Both the position numbers and the translations under genes were made by a program. The notes beneath the pieces are model-generated. The model was not told where the DNA came from and did no database searches. It saw nothing but the letters and a program-made list of their open reading frames with translations. This document shows positions 1-10,161 of a stretch of 64,000 nucleotides of DNA, one piece after another. The stretch spans positions 3,596,001-3,660,000 of the forward strand of contig CP114060.1 of the NCBI GenBank assembly GCA_026967495.1, given 5' to 3'. Positions within the stretch are counted from its first letter, which is position 1, and every line of letters begins with the position of its first letter. Source of the DNA: Rouxiella badensis. GTDB taxonomy: Bacteria > Pseudomonadota > Gammaproteobacteria > Enterobacterales > Enterobacteriaceae.

Positions 1-428
1 TGAGCTACATCGCCAACCGTATTATCCGCAAGGTTGGCCGTCCCGTTTGTCTTGCGGCCGGTGGCGTATTTATGCTGTTGGGCGGCACGGCGCTGTATAC
101 CGGTATCGCATTTTTGCCCGCACAAACTCAGCTGGAGACCTGGGTATATATGCTACCCGTAGCGAGCGCCTGTACCGGATTGGCTTTCGTCATTGGCCCG
201 GCGACCAGCTACGCGCTTGAGCCATATTCGAGCGAGGCGGGAATTGCTTCAGCATTGGTAGGATTCGTGCAGATGGCGGGCGGCGCGGGCCTCGGACTGC
301 TGGCAATGGCCTTACCGATGCAGCCTAAGGCCTGCTTGGGCGTGGTCATGCTGACGGCTTTCGTGCTGGCCTGGTCAGCGAAACGTCGCAGCAAAAAGCT
401 TAAAACAATCCTCACCGCCCATTCATGA
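1..428 (+). CDS. MFS drug-resistance-type transporter, C-terminal part
   Basis: The reading frame is open from the first bases of the window, so the gene starts outside it. About 140 residues are visible, with at least three hydrophobic segments and a basic tail (AKRRSKKLK) before the TGA at 426-428. The segment EAGIASALVGFVQM resembles the conserved C-half motif of Bcr/CflA multidrug exporters of the major facilitator superfamily, inner-membrane proton antiporters. Substrate cannot be judged from this fragment. The gene converges on dadX with a 26-bp gap. Confidence 0.75.
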   Translation, partial: SYIANRIIRKVGRPVCLAAGGVFMLLGGTALYTGIAFLPAQTQLETWVYMLPVASACTGLAFVIGPATSYALEPYSSEAGIASALVGFVQMAGGAGLGLLAMALPMQPKACLGVVMLTAFVLAWSAKRRSKKLKTILTAHS

Positions 429-454
429 TAACTGGCCCTCAGGGACCAGGCAGT

Positions 455-1524
455 CTATTTCACGATAACCGGGACGCGAGGCGCAAGCGCGGTCAGTAGC
501 TCATATCCCAACGTTCCCGCCGAGGCGGCAACGTCATCAATCGGCAGGTTATCGCCCCACAACTCAACCCCGGTACCAATCTGCGCATCGGGGCACGGCG
601 TCAAATCCACCGCTAGCATGTCCATCGACACCGTCCCCAGCGTCACCGTTTGCACGCCGCCCACCCTAACCGGTGTCCCACTCGGCGCATGACGTGGATA
701 ACCATCGGCGTAACCGCAGGCCACCACGCCAACGCGATGTTCACGCTCAGCGCGGTAGCGTCCGCTATATCCGACGCGGTCACCCGCCACCAGTCCCTGC
801 ACCGCGATAATCTCACTGCGCAGCTGCATCACGGGCTTAAGACCCGTATTGGCAATGTCCTGCACGCTACCGCTCGGCGACGCGCCGTAGAGAATAATAC
901 CCGGGCGCACCCAGTCGTGATGGGTCTGCGGGTGCCATAGCGTCGCGGCAGAGTTGGCAAGCGAACGGGGACCGGGGATCTGCTGCGTCCCTTTCTCTAT
1001 ATTATCCACCTGCCAGTTCACCCCTCGGGACTGTCGGCAGTCGCGAAGTGGCTCATAAGCGTGATTTCACCGACCTGTGGCATGGCGCGAAGCTGACCCC
1101 AGACATCAGCGGCCTCGTTCGGGTGAAAGCCCAGACGGTTCATGCCGCTGTTGATCTTCAGATAAATATTGACAGGCTTGCTGGCCTCAAAGGTAGACAA
1201 TGCCGCCAACTGCCAATGGCTGTGAACACTCGTAGTCAGACGGTAGCGATCGATTTCCTTGAGATCGCCGGGGTTGAAAAATCCTTCGAGCAGCAGAATA
1301 GGCCCCTGCCAACCGGCCTCCCTCAGCAGCACCGCCTCGTTGAAGTCGAGCAGCGCGAAGCCGTCGGTACTTTGCAGACTTTGCCAGATACGGGCGATAC
1401 CGTGCCCGTAGGCGTTGGCCTTTACCACCGACCAGACTTTGCTGTGCGGCGCGTGGCGACGAACCACCTGTAGGTTATTATCTAAAGCGGAGATCGACAG
1501 GGTGGCAGAAATCGGGCGTGGCAT
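455..1524 (-). CDS. dadX: Catabolic alanine racemase DadX (one frameshift)
   Basis: PLP-dependent racemase interconverting L- and D-alanine, feeding D-alanine to DadA for catabolism. The N-terminal part carries the PLP-lysine motif VVKANAYGHG, the C-terminal part VGYSGRY with the catalytic tyrosine and GTVSMDMLAVDLTPCP; both match E. coli DadX closely along the whole length. The two halves lie in different frames: one G appears to be missing in the G run near 1021-1024, after residues SPEG. Start is the ATG at 1524, preceded by AGGAG; a longer upstream reading is not supported. It follows dadA in one operon. Frameshift is probably a sequence error because all motifs are intact. Confidence 0.93.
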
Positions 1525-1550
1525 GAAAACTCCTGGAGTAAACCTCACTA

Positions 1551-1578
1551 ATGCCCGCCGCTCGTTGAAGGCGGGCAT
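1551..1578 (-). repeat. Intercistronic hairpin between dadA and dadX
   Basis: Perfect 9-bp arms ATGCCCGCC (1551-1559) and GGCGGGCAT (1570-1578) with a 10-nt loop, placed between the dadA stop and the dadX start. No U-tract follows on the minus strand, so it is more likely an mRNA stabilising or processing stem that tunes dadX relative to dadA than a terminator. Confidence 0.5.
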
Positions 1579-1618
1579 CTGCGTCTTTTATTATCGTTTT
1601 GAGGGATTTCCCGGCGTA

Positions 1619-2916
1619 TTAGCCGACCGGGTGCATCTTGTGAGTGTCAGCCTGTGGCACAAATCCTGCGCTGTAGCGCGCGACCGACAGGTCGTCAGAC
1701 GGGATAGCTGGCGTCACGCCAGACATAATGTCGGCAAGTAGCTGGCCAGAACCGCAGGCCATCGTCCAGCCCAGAGTGCCGTGCCCCGTGTTCAGATACA
1801 GGTTTTTCAAGGTAGTCTTGCCAACGATCGGTGTGCCGTCTGGCGTCATTGGACGCAGGCCGGTCCAGAAGGTCGCGTCTTCTACTCTGCCACCGTTTGG
1901 ATAAAGGTCCTTAACGACCATCTCCAGCGTCTCACGGCGAGCCTTTGCCAGCTGGGTGTTGAAACCAACAATCTCGGCCATGCCGCCTACGCGAATACGC
2001 TGGTCAAAGCGGGTAATGGCAATTTTATAGGTCTCATCCAGCACGGTGGAGAACGGTGCAGACGCCTCGTCGGTGATGGGAATAGTCAATGAATATCCCT
2101 TGAGCGGATAAACCGGGATCGACACTAAATCTGCCAGTAATGCGGTTGAGTAAGAGCCGAAAGCAACGACGTAGGCGTCGGCCTTGACGACTTCGGTGCC
2201 GCAGAGCACGCCGGAGATCTGACCGTTGTCCACCAGCAGGCGGTCAACGCTCTTGTTGAATTCAAAGGTCACACCGGCCTGTCGTGCCATGTCGGCCAGC
2301 TGACGGGTAAACATCTGGCAGTCGCCGGTTTCGTCATTTGGCAAACGCAGTCCACCGGTCAGCTTGTGAGCTACCTGAGCTAGCGCCGGTTCCGCATTGG
2401 CGAGCTGGCTTGACTCCAGCAGCTCATAAGGTACGCCCGCCTCTTTGAGAACCTCAATATCCTTATAGGCGCTGGCAAACTGCTGCTCGGTGCGGAACAG
2501 TTGCAGCGTGCCCCCTGACGCCCTTCATACTGAATGCCAGTATCTTCGCGCAGCGCTTTCAGGCAGTCACGGCTGTATTCGGCGATGCGTACCATGCGGC
2601 TTTTATTAGTCTGGTAGTGGCGCATGTCGCAGTTGCGCAACATTTGCCACATCCATTTGAGCTGGTTACTGGTGCCGTCGAGGCGAATAGCCAAGGGGGC
2701 ATGGCGCTGGAACATCCACTTAACGGCCTTCAACGGGACGCCTGGAGCTGCCCACGGCGCGGCATAGCCGGGTGAGATCTGTCCAGCATTACCCGCGCTG
2801 GTCTCTTCAGCCGGGCCGGCCTGACGATCGATAACCGTCACCTCATGCCCGGCCTTTGCCAGATACCACGCACTGGCGACACCCACTACACCACTGCCTA
2901 AAATCACCACTCGCAT
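1619..2916 (-). CDS. dadA: D-amino acid dehydrogenase DadA (one frameshift)
   Basis: Membrane-associated FAD enzyme that oxidises D-alanine to pyruvate and ammonia, passing electrons to the respiratory chain. The N-terminus has the dinucleotide-binding motif VVILGSGVVGVASAW, and the C-terminal half has GLRPMTPDGTP and NTGHGTLGWTMACGSG, typical of DadA. The frame breaks near 2520-2526 after YEGRQG: one G seems lost from a G run, and the downstream frame continues the DadA sequence to TAA at 1619. Start at 2916 (MRVVILG) is chosen from homology and a GGAG site; the longer open frame upstream is not conserved. First gene of the dadAX operon. Confidence 0.93.
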
Positions 2917-3123
2917 ACTCGACTCCAGTTTGACGCCATATAAAGCATAATATTCTGGCGCAGAAGTTAACCTGACAGCGGCAAGATACCAACTTTCACC
3001 GCCAGAATTGTGAAGAATTTCACAAACATTTATCGTTGAAACTGAATAACTTTTCAATAGGGGCGATTAAATAACGATATAACGCAACATCTCATGCTGA
3101 TTGGGAGAAATTAAACGGATTTT

Positions 3124-3147
3124 GATAGCAATGCTATCATTGCTATC
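3124..3147. promoter_or_regulatory. Inverted repeat upstream of dadA
   Basis: Arms GATAGCAAT (3124-3132) and ATTGCTATC (3139-3147) are perfect inverted repeats separated by GCTATC, which itself repeats the arm core. It lies about 210 bp upstream of dadA in a 430-bp gene-free stretch (2917-3345). Likely an operator for an unidentified dimeric regulator; dadAX in E. coli is controlled by Lrp and CRP, neither of which has this consensus. Confidence 0.4.
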
Positions 3148-3345
3148 ACTCAACTCTGAGCCAGAAACACCGCCCCAATAAACAGGCATTAACACTGCAT
3201 TTTTGGGGTAAAATCAGAATATTACTCCAATAAAAACCAGCAAAGGAAGATTCTCTGTTTTAGCCTCGACTAACGTGGCTTTGTCGCTTTGGAGAATTAT
3301 AATTCTAATACTCTGCTAACACGGCACAGCCTGACAAACTCTCGC

Positions 3346-4314
3346 CTAGGCTTGCCGGCGAAATTCGCTTGGCGTGGTCCCTAAACGCCGCCTGAAATGA
3401 TGACGTAACGTTTCCGCTGAACCAAAACCAGACTGCTCGGCAACGTGCTCAATGCTCAACGTCGGATTTTCAAGCAATCGACAGGCATTTTGCAGCCTGA
3501 TCCCCAGCATCCACTCGCCCGGACTGGTACCGGTAGACTCCTGAAAACGACGAAGAAAGGTGCGGCGACTCATTCCCGCTTCGCTGGCCAGCTCGGCAAT
3601 AGCCAGCGGCCTGTCGAGCGTTGCGCGTAATCTGTCGAGCAACGGAGAGAGACTTTTACCCTGCCGCGCGGTGACCGGCTGTGCAAGATACTGCGCCTGT
3701 TCGCCCTCACGGTGCGTCGAGGTCACCATCCTGCGCGCCGCGCGATTTGCGACCTCGGCCCCGAAATCACGTCGAATGACGTGCAGACATAAATCAACGC
3801 CTGCGGCACCGCCCGAAGAGGTAATAATGCTGCCCTCATCGACGTAGATAACGCCATGACTGACCTGAATTTTCGGATAGCGGCGAGCCAGTGCTTCGGT
3901 GCTATTCCAGTGTGCGGTGGCGCGTTTTCCGTCAAGTAATCCCGCCTCTGCCAACACAAAACTGCCCGCGCAAATTGACACTATCCGCGAGCCGTTTGCA
4001 TGGGCACGTTGCAGCGCGGTAATCAGCTGCGGCGATGGCGGTTCATCAATACTGCGCCAACCAGGAATAACAATCGTGCCCGCGCCGTCGAGCAGCTCTA
4101 ATCCGCCGTCGACGACGAGGCGAATCCCACCCTGCGCGCTAAAAATTCCGCTTTCGACCGAGGCCACCACCATCTCATACAGCGGTTCGCCGGTGACCTC
4201 ATCAGCACGGCCAAAGGCTTCGACGGCGGTACCAAACTCGAAGGTACAAAGGCATTCATAAGCGAGAAGCACCAGGCGTCGATTCAACGCAGGCGCGCCT
4301 GAAAAAGTTGGCAT
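3346..4314 (-). CDS. GlxA family transcriptional regulator
   Basis: 322-residue regulator with an N-terminal DJ-1/PfpI (class I glutamine amidotransferase-like) domain, residues about 10-180, containing the nucleophile-elbow region SICAGSFVLAEAG, and a C-terminal AraC-type double helix-turn-helix, residues about 220-320 (MSRRTFLRRFQESTGTSPGEW; VAEQSGFGSAETLRHHFRRR). Regulators of this family control transport or catabolism of small amines and amino acids. It is transcribed away from the exporter gene beginning at 4429, which is the obvious candidate target. The ligand is unknown. Confidence 0.88.
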   Translation of the reverse strand: MPTFSGAPALNRRLVLLAYECLCTFEFGTAVEAFGRADEVTGEPLYEMVVASVESGIFSAQGGIRLVVDGGLELLDGAGTIVIPGWRSIDEPPSPQLITALQRAHANGSRIVSICAGSFVLAEAGLLDGKRATAHWNSTEALARRYPKIQVSHGVIYVDEGSIITSSGGAAGVDLCLHVIRRDFGAEVANRAARRMVTSTHREGEQAQYLAQPVTARQGKSLSPLLDRLRATLDRPLAIAELASEAGMSRRTFLRRFQESTGTSPGEWMLGIRLQNACRLLENPTLSIEHVAEQSGFGSAETLRHHFRRRLGTTPSEFRRQA

Positions 4315-4340
4315 AAATCACACTCTTTAAGTTGGCATAA
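4305..4340. promoter_or_regulatory. 12-bp direct repeats over the GlxA-type regulator start
   Basis: AAGTTGGCATAA occurs at 4305-4316 and again at 4329-4340, 24 bp apart. The first copy covers the start codon of the regulator on the opposite strand. AraC-type proteins bind direct repeats with roughly this spacing, so autorepression and control of the divergent exporter are plausible. Confidence 0.45.
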
Positions 4341-4428
4341 TATTGACGATATATGGCACGGGCGCATATTTCCAGCGCGGAGCAGATCTTTCATGCTGGC
4401 TGCCTCTAAAGTGACATAGGACTTTCTT

Positions 4429-5953
4429 ATGGCCGTTTCCCCGACCACAAAAAACAGATTGGCATTAACCGCCGTATGCCTCGCAGCCATGATGAGCGGA
4501 CTCGAGATATCCAGCGTACCGGTCATCCTGCCAATTCTGGAAAAGCAGATAGGGGCCAGCTTTGCCCAACTGCAATGGATCATGAATGCTTATACTCTCG
4601 CCTGCACCACGGTACTGATGGCGACCGGCACGCTAGCGGACCGCTTCGGACGTAAACGACTTTTTCTTATCAGTATTTTCGGCTTCGGCGTCACTTCATT
4701 AATGTGCGGCGTCGCACAAACGGCCTCGGTGATGATAGTGGGTCGGTTTCTTCAGGGGTTAAGCGGCGGTGCGATGCTGATTTGCCTGATTGCCATCCTC
4801 TCGTCGCAGTTTACCGAGGGTAAAGCCCGCAGCCGCGCCTTTACCGCCTGGGGAATGGTGTTTGGCTTTGGTCTGGGATTTGGCCCTATGATTGGTGGGA
4901 TTATCGTGACGCAGGCCAGCTGGCAGTGGGTCTTTCTGGTACACGTTTTTATTGCGATGCTAACCTGGTTACTGGCTCGCAGCAATGTGCTCGAGTCGCG
5001 TGACACGGAGGATAAAAAGCTGGACGTCGGCGGACTCGTGACGCTGTCACTTACAGTGCTGGGCGCTACCTTCTATATTACTCAGGGCGGGCAGATGGGT
5101 TATAGCAGCTTAAACGCCCTAAGCATTCTCGGCGGTGCGCTACTTTGCGCCATTATCTTTGTCATCATTGAACGGCGTCACCCGCATCCGATGTTTGATT
5201 TTTCGGTTTTTAAGAACCGTTCTTTCTTTGGCGCATTATTGGGACTCGGCCGGCATGAACTTCAGCTTTTGGCCCTTTATGATTTACCTGCCTCTCTATT
5301 ACCAGAGCGTGCTTGGCTTTGACATTATCTCGGCGGGCGGATACCTGCTTGCCTATACCCTGCCCACGCTGCTGATGCCGCCGGTTGCAGCACGACTCGT
5401 TCATCGCTTTGGTGCCGCCAGAATTATTCCCGCAGGCTTATTCGGCATCGGCATCGGGTTTCTGCTGATGAGAGTCGGCATCAGCCAGGCGTTCGGATTA
5501 CTGCCCGGTGCCCTGCTGGCCGGTGCCGCGCTCGGACTGACCAATACACCCGTCACGCACACCACTACCGGCTCACTACCGGTCAGTCGCGCGGGGATGG
5601 CGTCAGGGATGGACATGAGTGCGCGATTGATAACCTTGGCCATCAATATCGCGGTTATGGGCAGTCTTCTGGTTGCCGGCATCGGTCATTATTTGCGTGA
5701 TAAGTTGCCCGCTCGGCTCGATGCTGCACACTGGCAAACGCTGGCGGAGCGTATTGCTGGCGGCGAGCAGCTCGCGGGCGCGCCAGACACGCCATTCGTC
5801 TCAACGGCGCTGGCACGCGAGGCGCTTACCGCAGGCTTTAGCAACGTCCTGTTGTATGGCGCGCTGGGGGTTTGTCTGCTGGCGCTGGCGAGCCATCTTG
5901 TCTTCGCCTCGCGCAGCCGCACACCGATTTGTGTCGCCCCCTCGAAATTATAA
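4429..5953 (+). CDS. DHA2-type MFS exporter (one frameshift)
   Basis: Inner-membrane transporter of the EmrB/QacA (DHA2, 14 transmembrane helix) type. Visible are motif A (GTLADRFGRKR) after helix 2, the antiporter motif region GFGPMIGG in helix 5, and a central loop followed by further helices ending near 5953. The frame changes near 5240-5260, between GALLG and SAGMNFSFW; one extra base would account for it. Joined product about 507 residues, usual for the family. Divergent from the GlxA-type regulator, which suggests regulated export of a toxic compound. Substrate unknown. Confidence 0.82.
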
Positions 5954-6192
5954 AAGATGTTTATGGATAGAAGGTGCGCAGGGTGATTGACACCCTATCG
6001 CGGAAGGCTTATTAATTGAAACAGAGGGACGAATATTCGCGCCCTCTGTGGCCCCGGAAACAATCATTAAATCGTTAACGCAGTAAAATTGTCTTGAAAA
6101 ACATGATGCACGGTTAAGATTGAACTACGATTAGCAGTGGATGCATATTTTCTCAAACTATGTTGCGTCCGTAACTGACTGAGGGTGCGCTG

Positions 6193-7729
6193 ATGACGAC
6201 AAAGACCCAGGAACACAAAACTGAAGACAAACGTTTGAGTGATGGACCAGACTGGACGTTTGAATTACTTCAGGTTTATCTGGAAGAGATTGACCGGGTT
6301 GCCAAGAGTTATCGGCTGGAAACCTACCCGCATCAAATCGAGATAATCACCTCCGAGCAGATGATGGATGCCTACTCCAGCGTCGGCATGCCTATTAACT
6401 ACACGCACTGGTCGTTCGGTAAGAAATTTATCGAAACCGAGCAGCGCTACAAACATGGCCAACAGGGCCTGGCCTACGAGATTGTGATTAACTCCAATCC
6501 TTGTATCGCCTATCTGATGGAAGAAAATACCATCACCATGCAGGCGTTGGTGATGGCACATGCCTGCTATGGGCATAACTCCTTCTTTAAAAACAACTAT
6601 CTGTTCCGCAGTTGGACCGACGCTAGCTCAATCGTCGACTACCTTATCTTTGCACGGCGCTACATCAGCCAGTGCGAGGAGCGCTATGGCGTAGAAGAAG
6701 TCGAGCGCCTGCTTGACTCCTGCCATGCGCTGATGAATTACGGCGTTGACCGCTATAAACGCCCTCAAAAAATTTCTTTGGCAGAAGAGACCGCACGTCA
6801 GCAAAGCCGTGAAGCCTATCTGCAAAGTCAGGTAAACACACTGTGGAAGACGCTGCCGCGCCGCGACAAAGAGGATGCGCCGGAGCAGGTCCGTCGCTTC
6901 CCTTCCGAACCACAGGAAAACCTGCTGTACTTTATGGAAAAAAATGCGCCACTTCTGGAACCGTGGCAGCGCGAGATTTTGCGTATCGTGCGTAAAATCA
7001 GCCAGTATTTTTATCCGCAGAAACAGACGCAGGTCATGAATGAAGGCTGGGCGACGTTCTGGCACTACACCATCCTTAATCATCTGTACGATGAAGGGAA
7101 AGTGAGCGACCGCTTTATCCTCGAGTTCTTGCACAGCCACACCAACGTGGTGTTCCAGCCGCCGTACAACAGCCCGTATTACAGCGGAATCAACCCTTAC
7201 GCGCTGGGTTTCGCCATGTTCCAGGACATCAAGCGCATCTGCCAGTCGCCGACGGAAGAAGACAAATACTGGTTCCCGGACATCGCCGGTTCCGACTGGC
7301 TGGAGACGCTGCATTTTGCGATGCGCGACTTCAAGGACGAAAGCTTTATCAGCCAGTTTTTATCACCGAAAGTGATGCGCGATTTCCGTTTGTTTACGGT
7401 ATTGGATGACGATCACAACAACTATCTTGAGATCTCCTCAATACACAACGAGGCGGGTTATCGGGCCATCCGTCAGGAGCTGTCTGCGCAGTACAACCTG
7501 AGTAACCATGAGCCGAACATCCAGGTGTGGAACGTTGACCTACGCGGTGACCGCTCGCTGACGCTGCGCTACATTCCGCAAGACCGAGCTCCCGTTGGAC
7601 AAGAGCCGCCGTGAGGTAATGAAACACATTCACCGCCTCTGGGGCTTCGACGTCTACATGGAGCAGTTGAACGAGGATGGTAGCATCGAAATGCTCGAAC
7701 GCTGCCCGCCGCGCCCTTCCGCTCTTTAA
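6193..7729 (+). CDS. ycgB: SpoVR family protein YcgB (one frameshift near 3' end)
   Basis: Matches E. coli YcgB, a SpoVR-family protein of about 510 residues; its biochemical function is not established. The long first part contains MNEGWATFWHYTILNHLYDE-type sequence typical of the family. Near 7590 an extra G after RAP shifts the frame, and the other frame restores the conserved tail HIHRLWGFDV through ERCPPRPSAL to TAA at 7727-7729. GAGGG at 6181-6185 is the ribosome site. In E. coli ycgB is an RpoS-dependent stress gene next to fadR, as here. Confidence 0.9.
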
Positions 7730-7745
7730 GCGTTGCTCCATTGAA

Positions 7746-7770
7746 AAAGGGCGCCGAGGCGCCCTTTTTT
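7746..7770. terminator. Bidirectional terminator between ycgB and fadR
   Basis: AAAGGGCGC, loop CGAG, GCGCCCTTT, followed by T residues on the plus strand and by an A-run on the other side, between convergent ycgB and fadR. Confidence 0.85.
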
Positions 7771-7807
7771 ATTGTTACTTTTGAATGTTTAATCAGTGCT
7801 TATTCTC

Positions 7808-8528
7808 TCAACGACGCTGATCGGTCAGGTCGTGAGGTACGCCACTTTGCATGCTGTGCCAAATAGCGCCACTGTTTTTACCGTAACTGCGTACGCAGTC
7901 AACGATGCGATCAAACTGCTTCTCTTCACAGATGTTTGACAGCGTCTTGTAAAAATCGACCGCCAACTTACGTGCTTCTGGATTAGAGAAATAATAACGT
8001 CCTACGCGAGTATAAAGCCCACGCAGGCCATTGATAATCAGCCCATAAATCGGGTTGCCGGAGGCAAAGGCCAAACCGCGGAAGATGCCGTAATCGAGTT
8101 CGGTGAAGGCTTCTGAGGTGTCGTCGGCAACCTCGGCCTTGGCCAGAACTTTTTGAGTCTCTTCTGGGTTCGAACGCATCGCTTTGCGGATAAAAATAGT
8201 CGCAATGTTGGTACGCACGGAGAGGAGGTTGTCGATGAGCTGCGGGACGCTCTCGTGATCCAGGCGGGCGAGCGTTTCGAGAATATTAAGACCGGACGTT
8301 TCCCAGAAGTTGTTTACCTTGGTCGGCTTACCGTGCTGGATAGTCAACCATCCGTCACGCGCCAGACGCTGCAACACTTCACGCAGGGTGGTACGGGTCA
8401 CGCCAATCAGTTCAGAGAGGCTCTCTTTCTGCTGGCAAAATAGACCCCGGCGGAAATCGACTGTTCCAAATACTTTCAATAATATATTCTTCGGCAAAAC
8501 CGGCAGGACTCTGTGCCTTAATAACCAT
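7808..8528 (-). CDS. fadR: Fatty acid metabolism regulator FadR (one frameshift)
   Basis: GntR-family regulator that represses fad and activates fab genes and is released by long-chain acyl-CoA. The winged-helix region SELIGVTRTTLREVLQRLARDG and the following domain match E. coli FadR almost residue for residue. The first 35 codons are in another frame, beginning at ATG 8528 with MVIKAQSPAGFAEEYI; an extra base near 8410-8412 (in the GAGAG run before CTCTCT) separates them. With that corrected the product is 239 residues, exactly the E. coli length. Confidence 0.93.
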
Positions 8529-8868
8529 GTTTGTGGCTTTCCGTTACAGCTTCTACAAGCTGCCTAATCAGAAGTTATAATTCGGCTCATCATACCAGAT
8601 GAAAATCACAGGTTATAGCGTCTGTTTAGTCGATATGTTGAAAATGTGCATGCCTTTGCAATTTTATGTATTTTCAATCATTAAGATGCTTCATCGCTAT
8701 TTTAGTCATGTTTAAGCACTGTTTCACAGGTTAGATTCATATTAATAAAAATCGCCAGATTGTCGACTTAAATGCTCTTTTTGGCGGAATTTTTCCTTAA
8801 CCTGCTGGCACTTGGGATATTTTGGTTTACACTGCCAGTCGATAGCTTACTGCATGGAAAATAAACCT

Positions 8869-9399
8869 ATGTTGCAATATCTTAACCGATGCTCGCAGGG
8901 GCGCGGCGCATGGCTCTTAATGGCACTGACCGCGTTAGTCCTCGAGTTGGTTGCGCTCTATTTCCAACACGTTATGTTGCTAAAACCTTGTGTAATGTGC
9001 ATTTATGAGCGCTGCGCACTGTTCGGCATTATGGGTGCAGGCCTGGTGGGCGCAATTGCCCCGAAAACTTGGCTGCGCTATGGCGCAATATTGATTTGGA
9101 TTTACAGCGCCTGGGAAGGTATCCGCCTGTCGTGGGAGCACACCATGATCCAACTCCACCCGTCACCTTTTGCGACCTGCGACTTTGCGGCCCGTTTCCC
9201 GAGTGGGTTACCGCTGGATAAATGGCTGCCAAGCGTCTTTGTTGCCACCGGTGACTGCGCAGAGCGATCCTGGACTTTGTTCAACTTGAGCATGCCACAG
9301 TGGTTAGTCGGCGTCTTCGGCGTGTTTATGCTGATAGCCGTTCTGGTTGTGATTGCCCAGTTCGTAAAAACCCGACGTCGCGAGCTTTTCGCGCGCTGA
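8869..9399 (+). CDS. dsbB: Disulfide bond formation protein DsbB
   Basis: Inner-membrane quinone reductase that reoxidises periplasmic DsbA. Four transmembrane segments, the first periplasmic pair KPCVMC (CxxC) and the second pair in ATCDF and GDCAE are all present. Start is the ATG at 8869 (MLQYLNRCSQGRG) from alignment with E. coli; upstream in-frame codons are not conserved. In E. coli nhaB lies between fadR and dsbB; here the 340-bp fadR-dsbB gap holds no gene. Confidence 0.95.
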   Translation: MLQYLNRCSQGRGAWLLMALTALVLELVALYFQHVMLLKPCVMCIYERCALFGIMGAGLVGAIAPKTWLRYGAILIWIYSAWEGIRLSWEHTMIQLHPSPFATCDFAARFPSGLPLDKWLPSVFVATGDCAERSWTLFNLSMPQWLVGVFGVFMLIAVLVVIAQFVKTRRRELFAR

Positions 9400-9425
9400 T
9401 AGGTCAGGCCATACCCGATTGCGTA

Positions 9426-9453
9426 AAAGGCTTCTCCGTTGAGAGGCCTTTTT
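9426..9453 (+). terminator. Terminator after dsbB
   Basis: 11-bp stem AAAGGCTTCTC / GAGAGGCCTTT with one G-U pair, loop CGTT, followed by TTTTT. Confidence 0.85.
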
Positions 9454-9466
9454 CGTTTACGGCAAG

Positions 9467-10063
9467 TTACCAGACGCGGAATACTTTCCCGTTATCAATT
9501 CCGTCAACGCTTCGCCGATAGGCCAGCGCAACCCGGCTCGCAGACGCACTTTCAAATCCTGGGAAAAACGGCGCATATTTATCCAGCGCCTCGGTCACCA
9601 CGGTTGGGCTAACCGCATTAATACGCAGGCCTGCAAGTTCATTCGCGGCGGCAAGCACAAATCCCTCCAGCGCCGCATTGACCGCCGTCGCATTCACACC
9701 GGTACGAATGGGCTGATGCGTCAAAATGCCGGTAGTTAAGGTAAATGAACCGCCCGCATTAAGATGTTCTTTACCTATTAACACCAGCCTGACCTGCCCC
9801 AACAGCTTGTTCTGTAAACCCTGGTTAAATTGCTCTGCGGTCATCTCCGCCAAGGGTCCAAAATGAACGCTGCCCATGGTAGCGATAATCGCATCAACTT
9901 TACCGCTGCGTTCAAACAGCGCCTTCACGCTTGACTCCTCGGTCAGGTCAACCAGCAGATCGCCACGGCTTTTGCCGACACGAATAATTTCATGATCCTT
10001 TTCGAGATTTTCTGCCACTGCACGTCCAATAATGCCGCTGGCACCAATTATCATCACTTTCAT
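9467..10063 (-). CDS. Atypical short-chain dehydrogenase/reductase
   Basis: 198-residue Rossmann-fold oxidoreductase with the N-terminal nucleotide site MKVMIIGASGIIG and the SDR C-terminal motif RINAVSP. The usual catalytic Tyr-x3-Lys is not present: at the place expected before the conserved AALEGF segment the residues are Ala and Asn (NATAVNAALEGF). Start at 10063 follows a strong GAGGAGAA site; upstream codons are not conserved. It diverges from the LysR gene at 10162, the likely regulator. Substrate unknown. Confidence 0.85.
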   Translation of the reverse strand: MKVMIIGASGIIGRAVAENLEKDHEIIRVGKSRGDLLVDLTEESSVKALFERSGKVDAIIATMGSVHFGPLAEMTAEQFNQGLQNKLLGQVRLVLIGKEHLNAGGSFTLTTGILTHQPIRTGVNATAVNAALEGFVLAAANELAGLRINAVSPTVVTEALDKYAPFFPGFESASASRVALAYRRSVDGIDNGKVFRVW

Positions 10064-10161
10064 CGTATTCTCCTCTTTGAATGAGATTTCATACTGACAC
10101 GTTGCAATCAGGAGAAAAATGCGCAAATAATTTACACATTAATAACTAAAAGTTAGTAATC

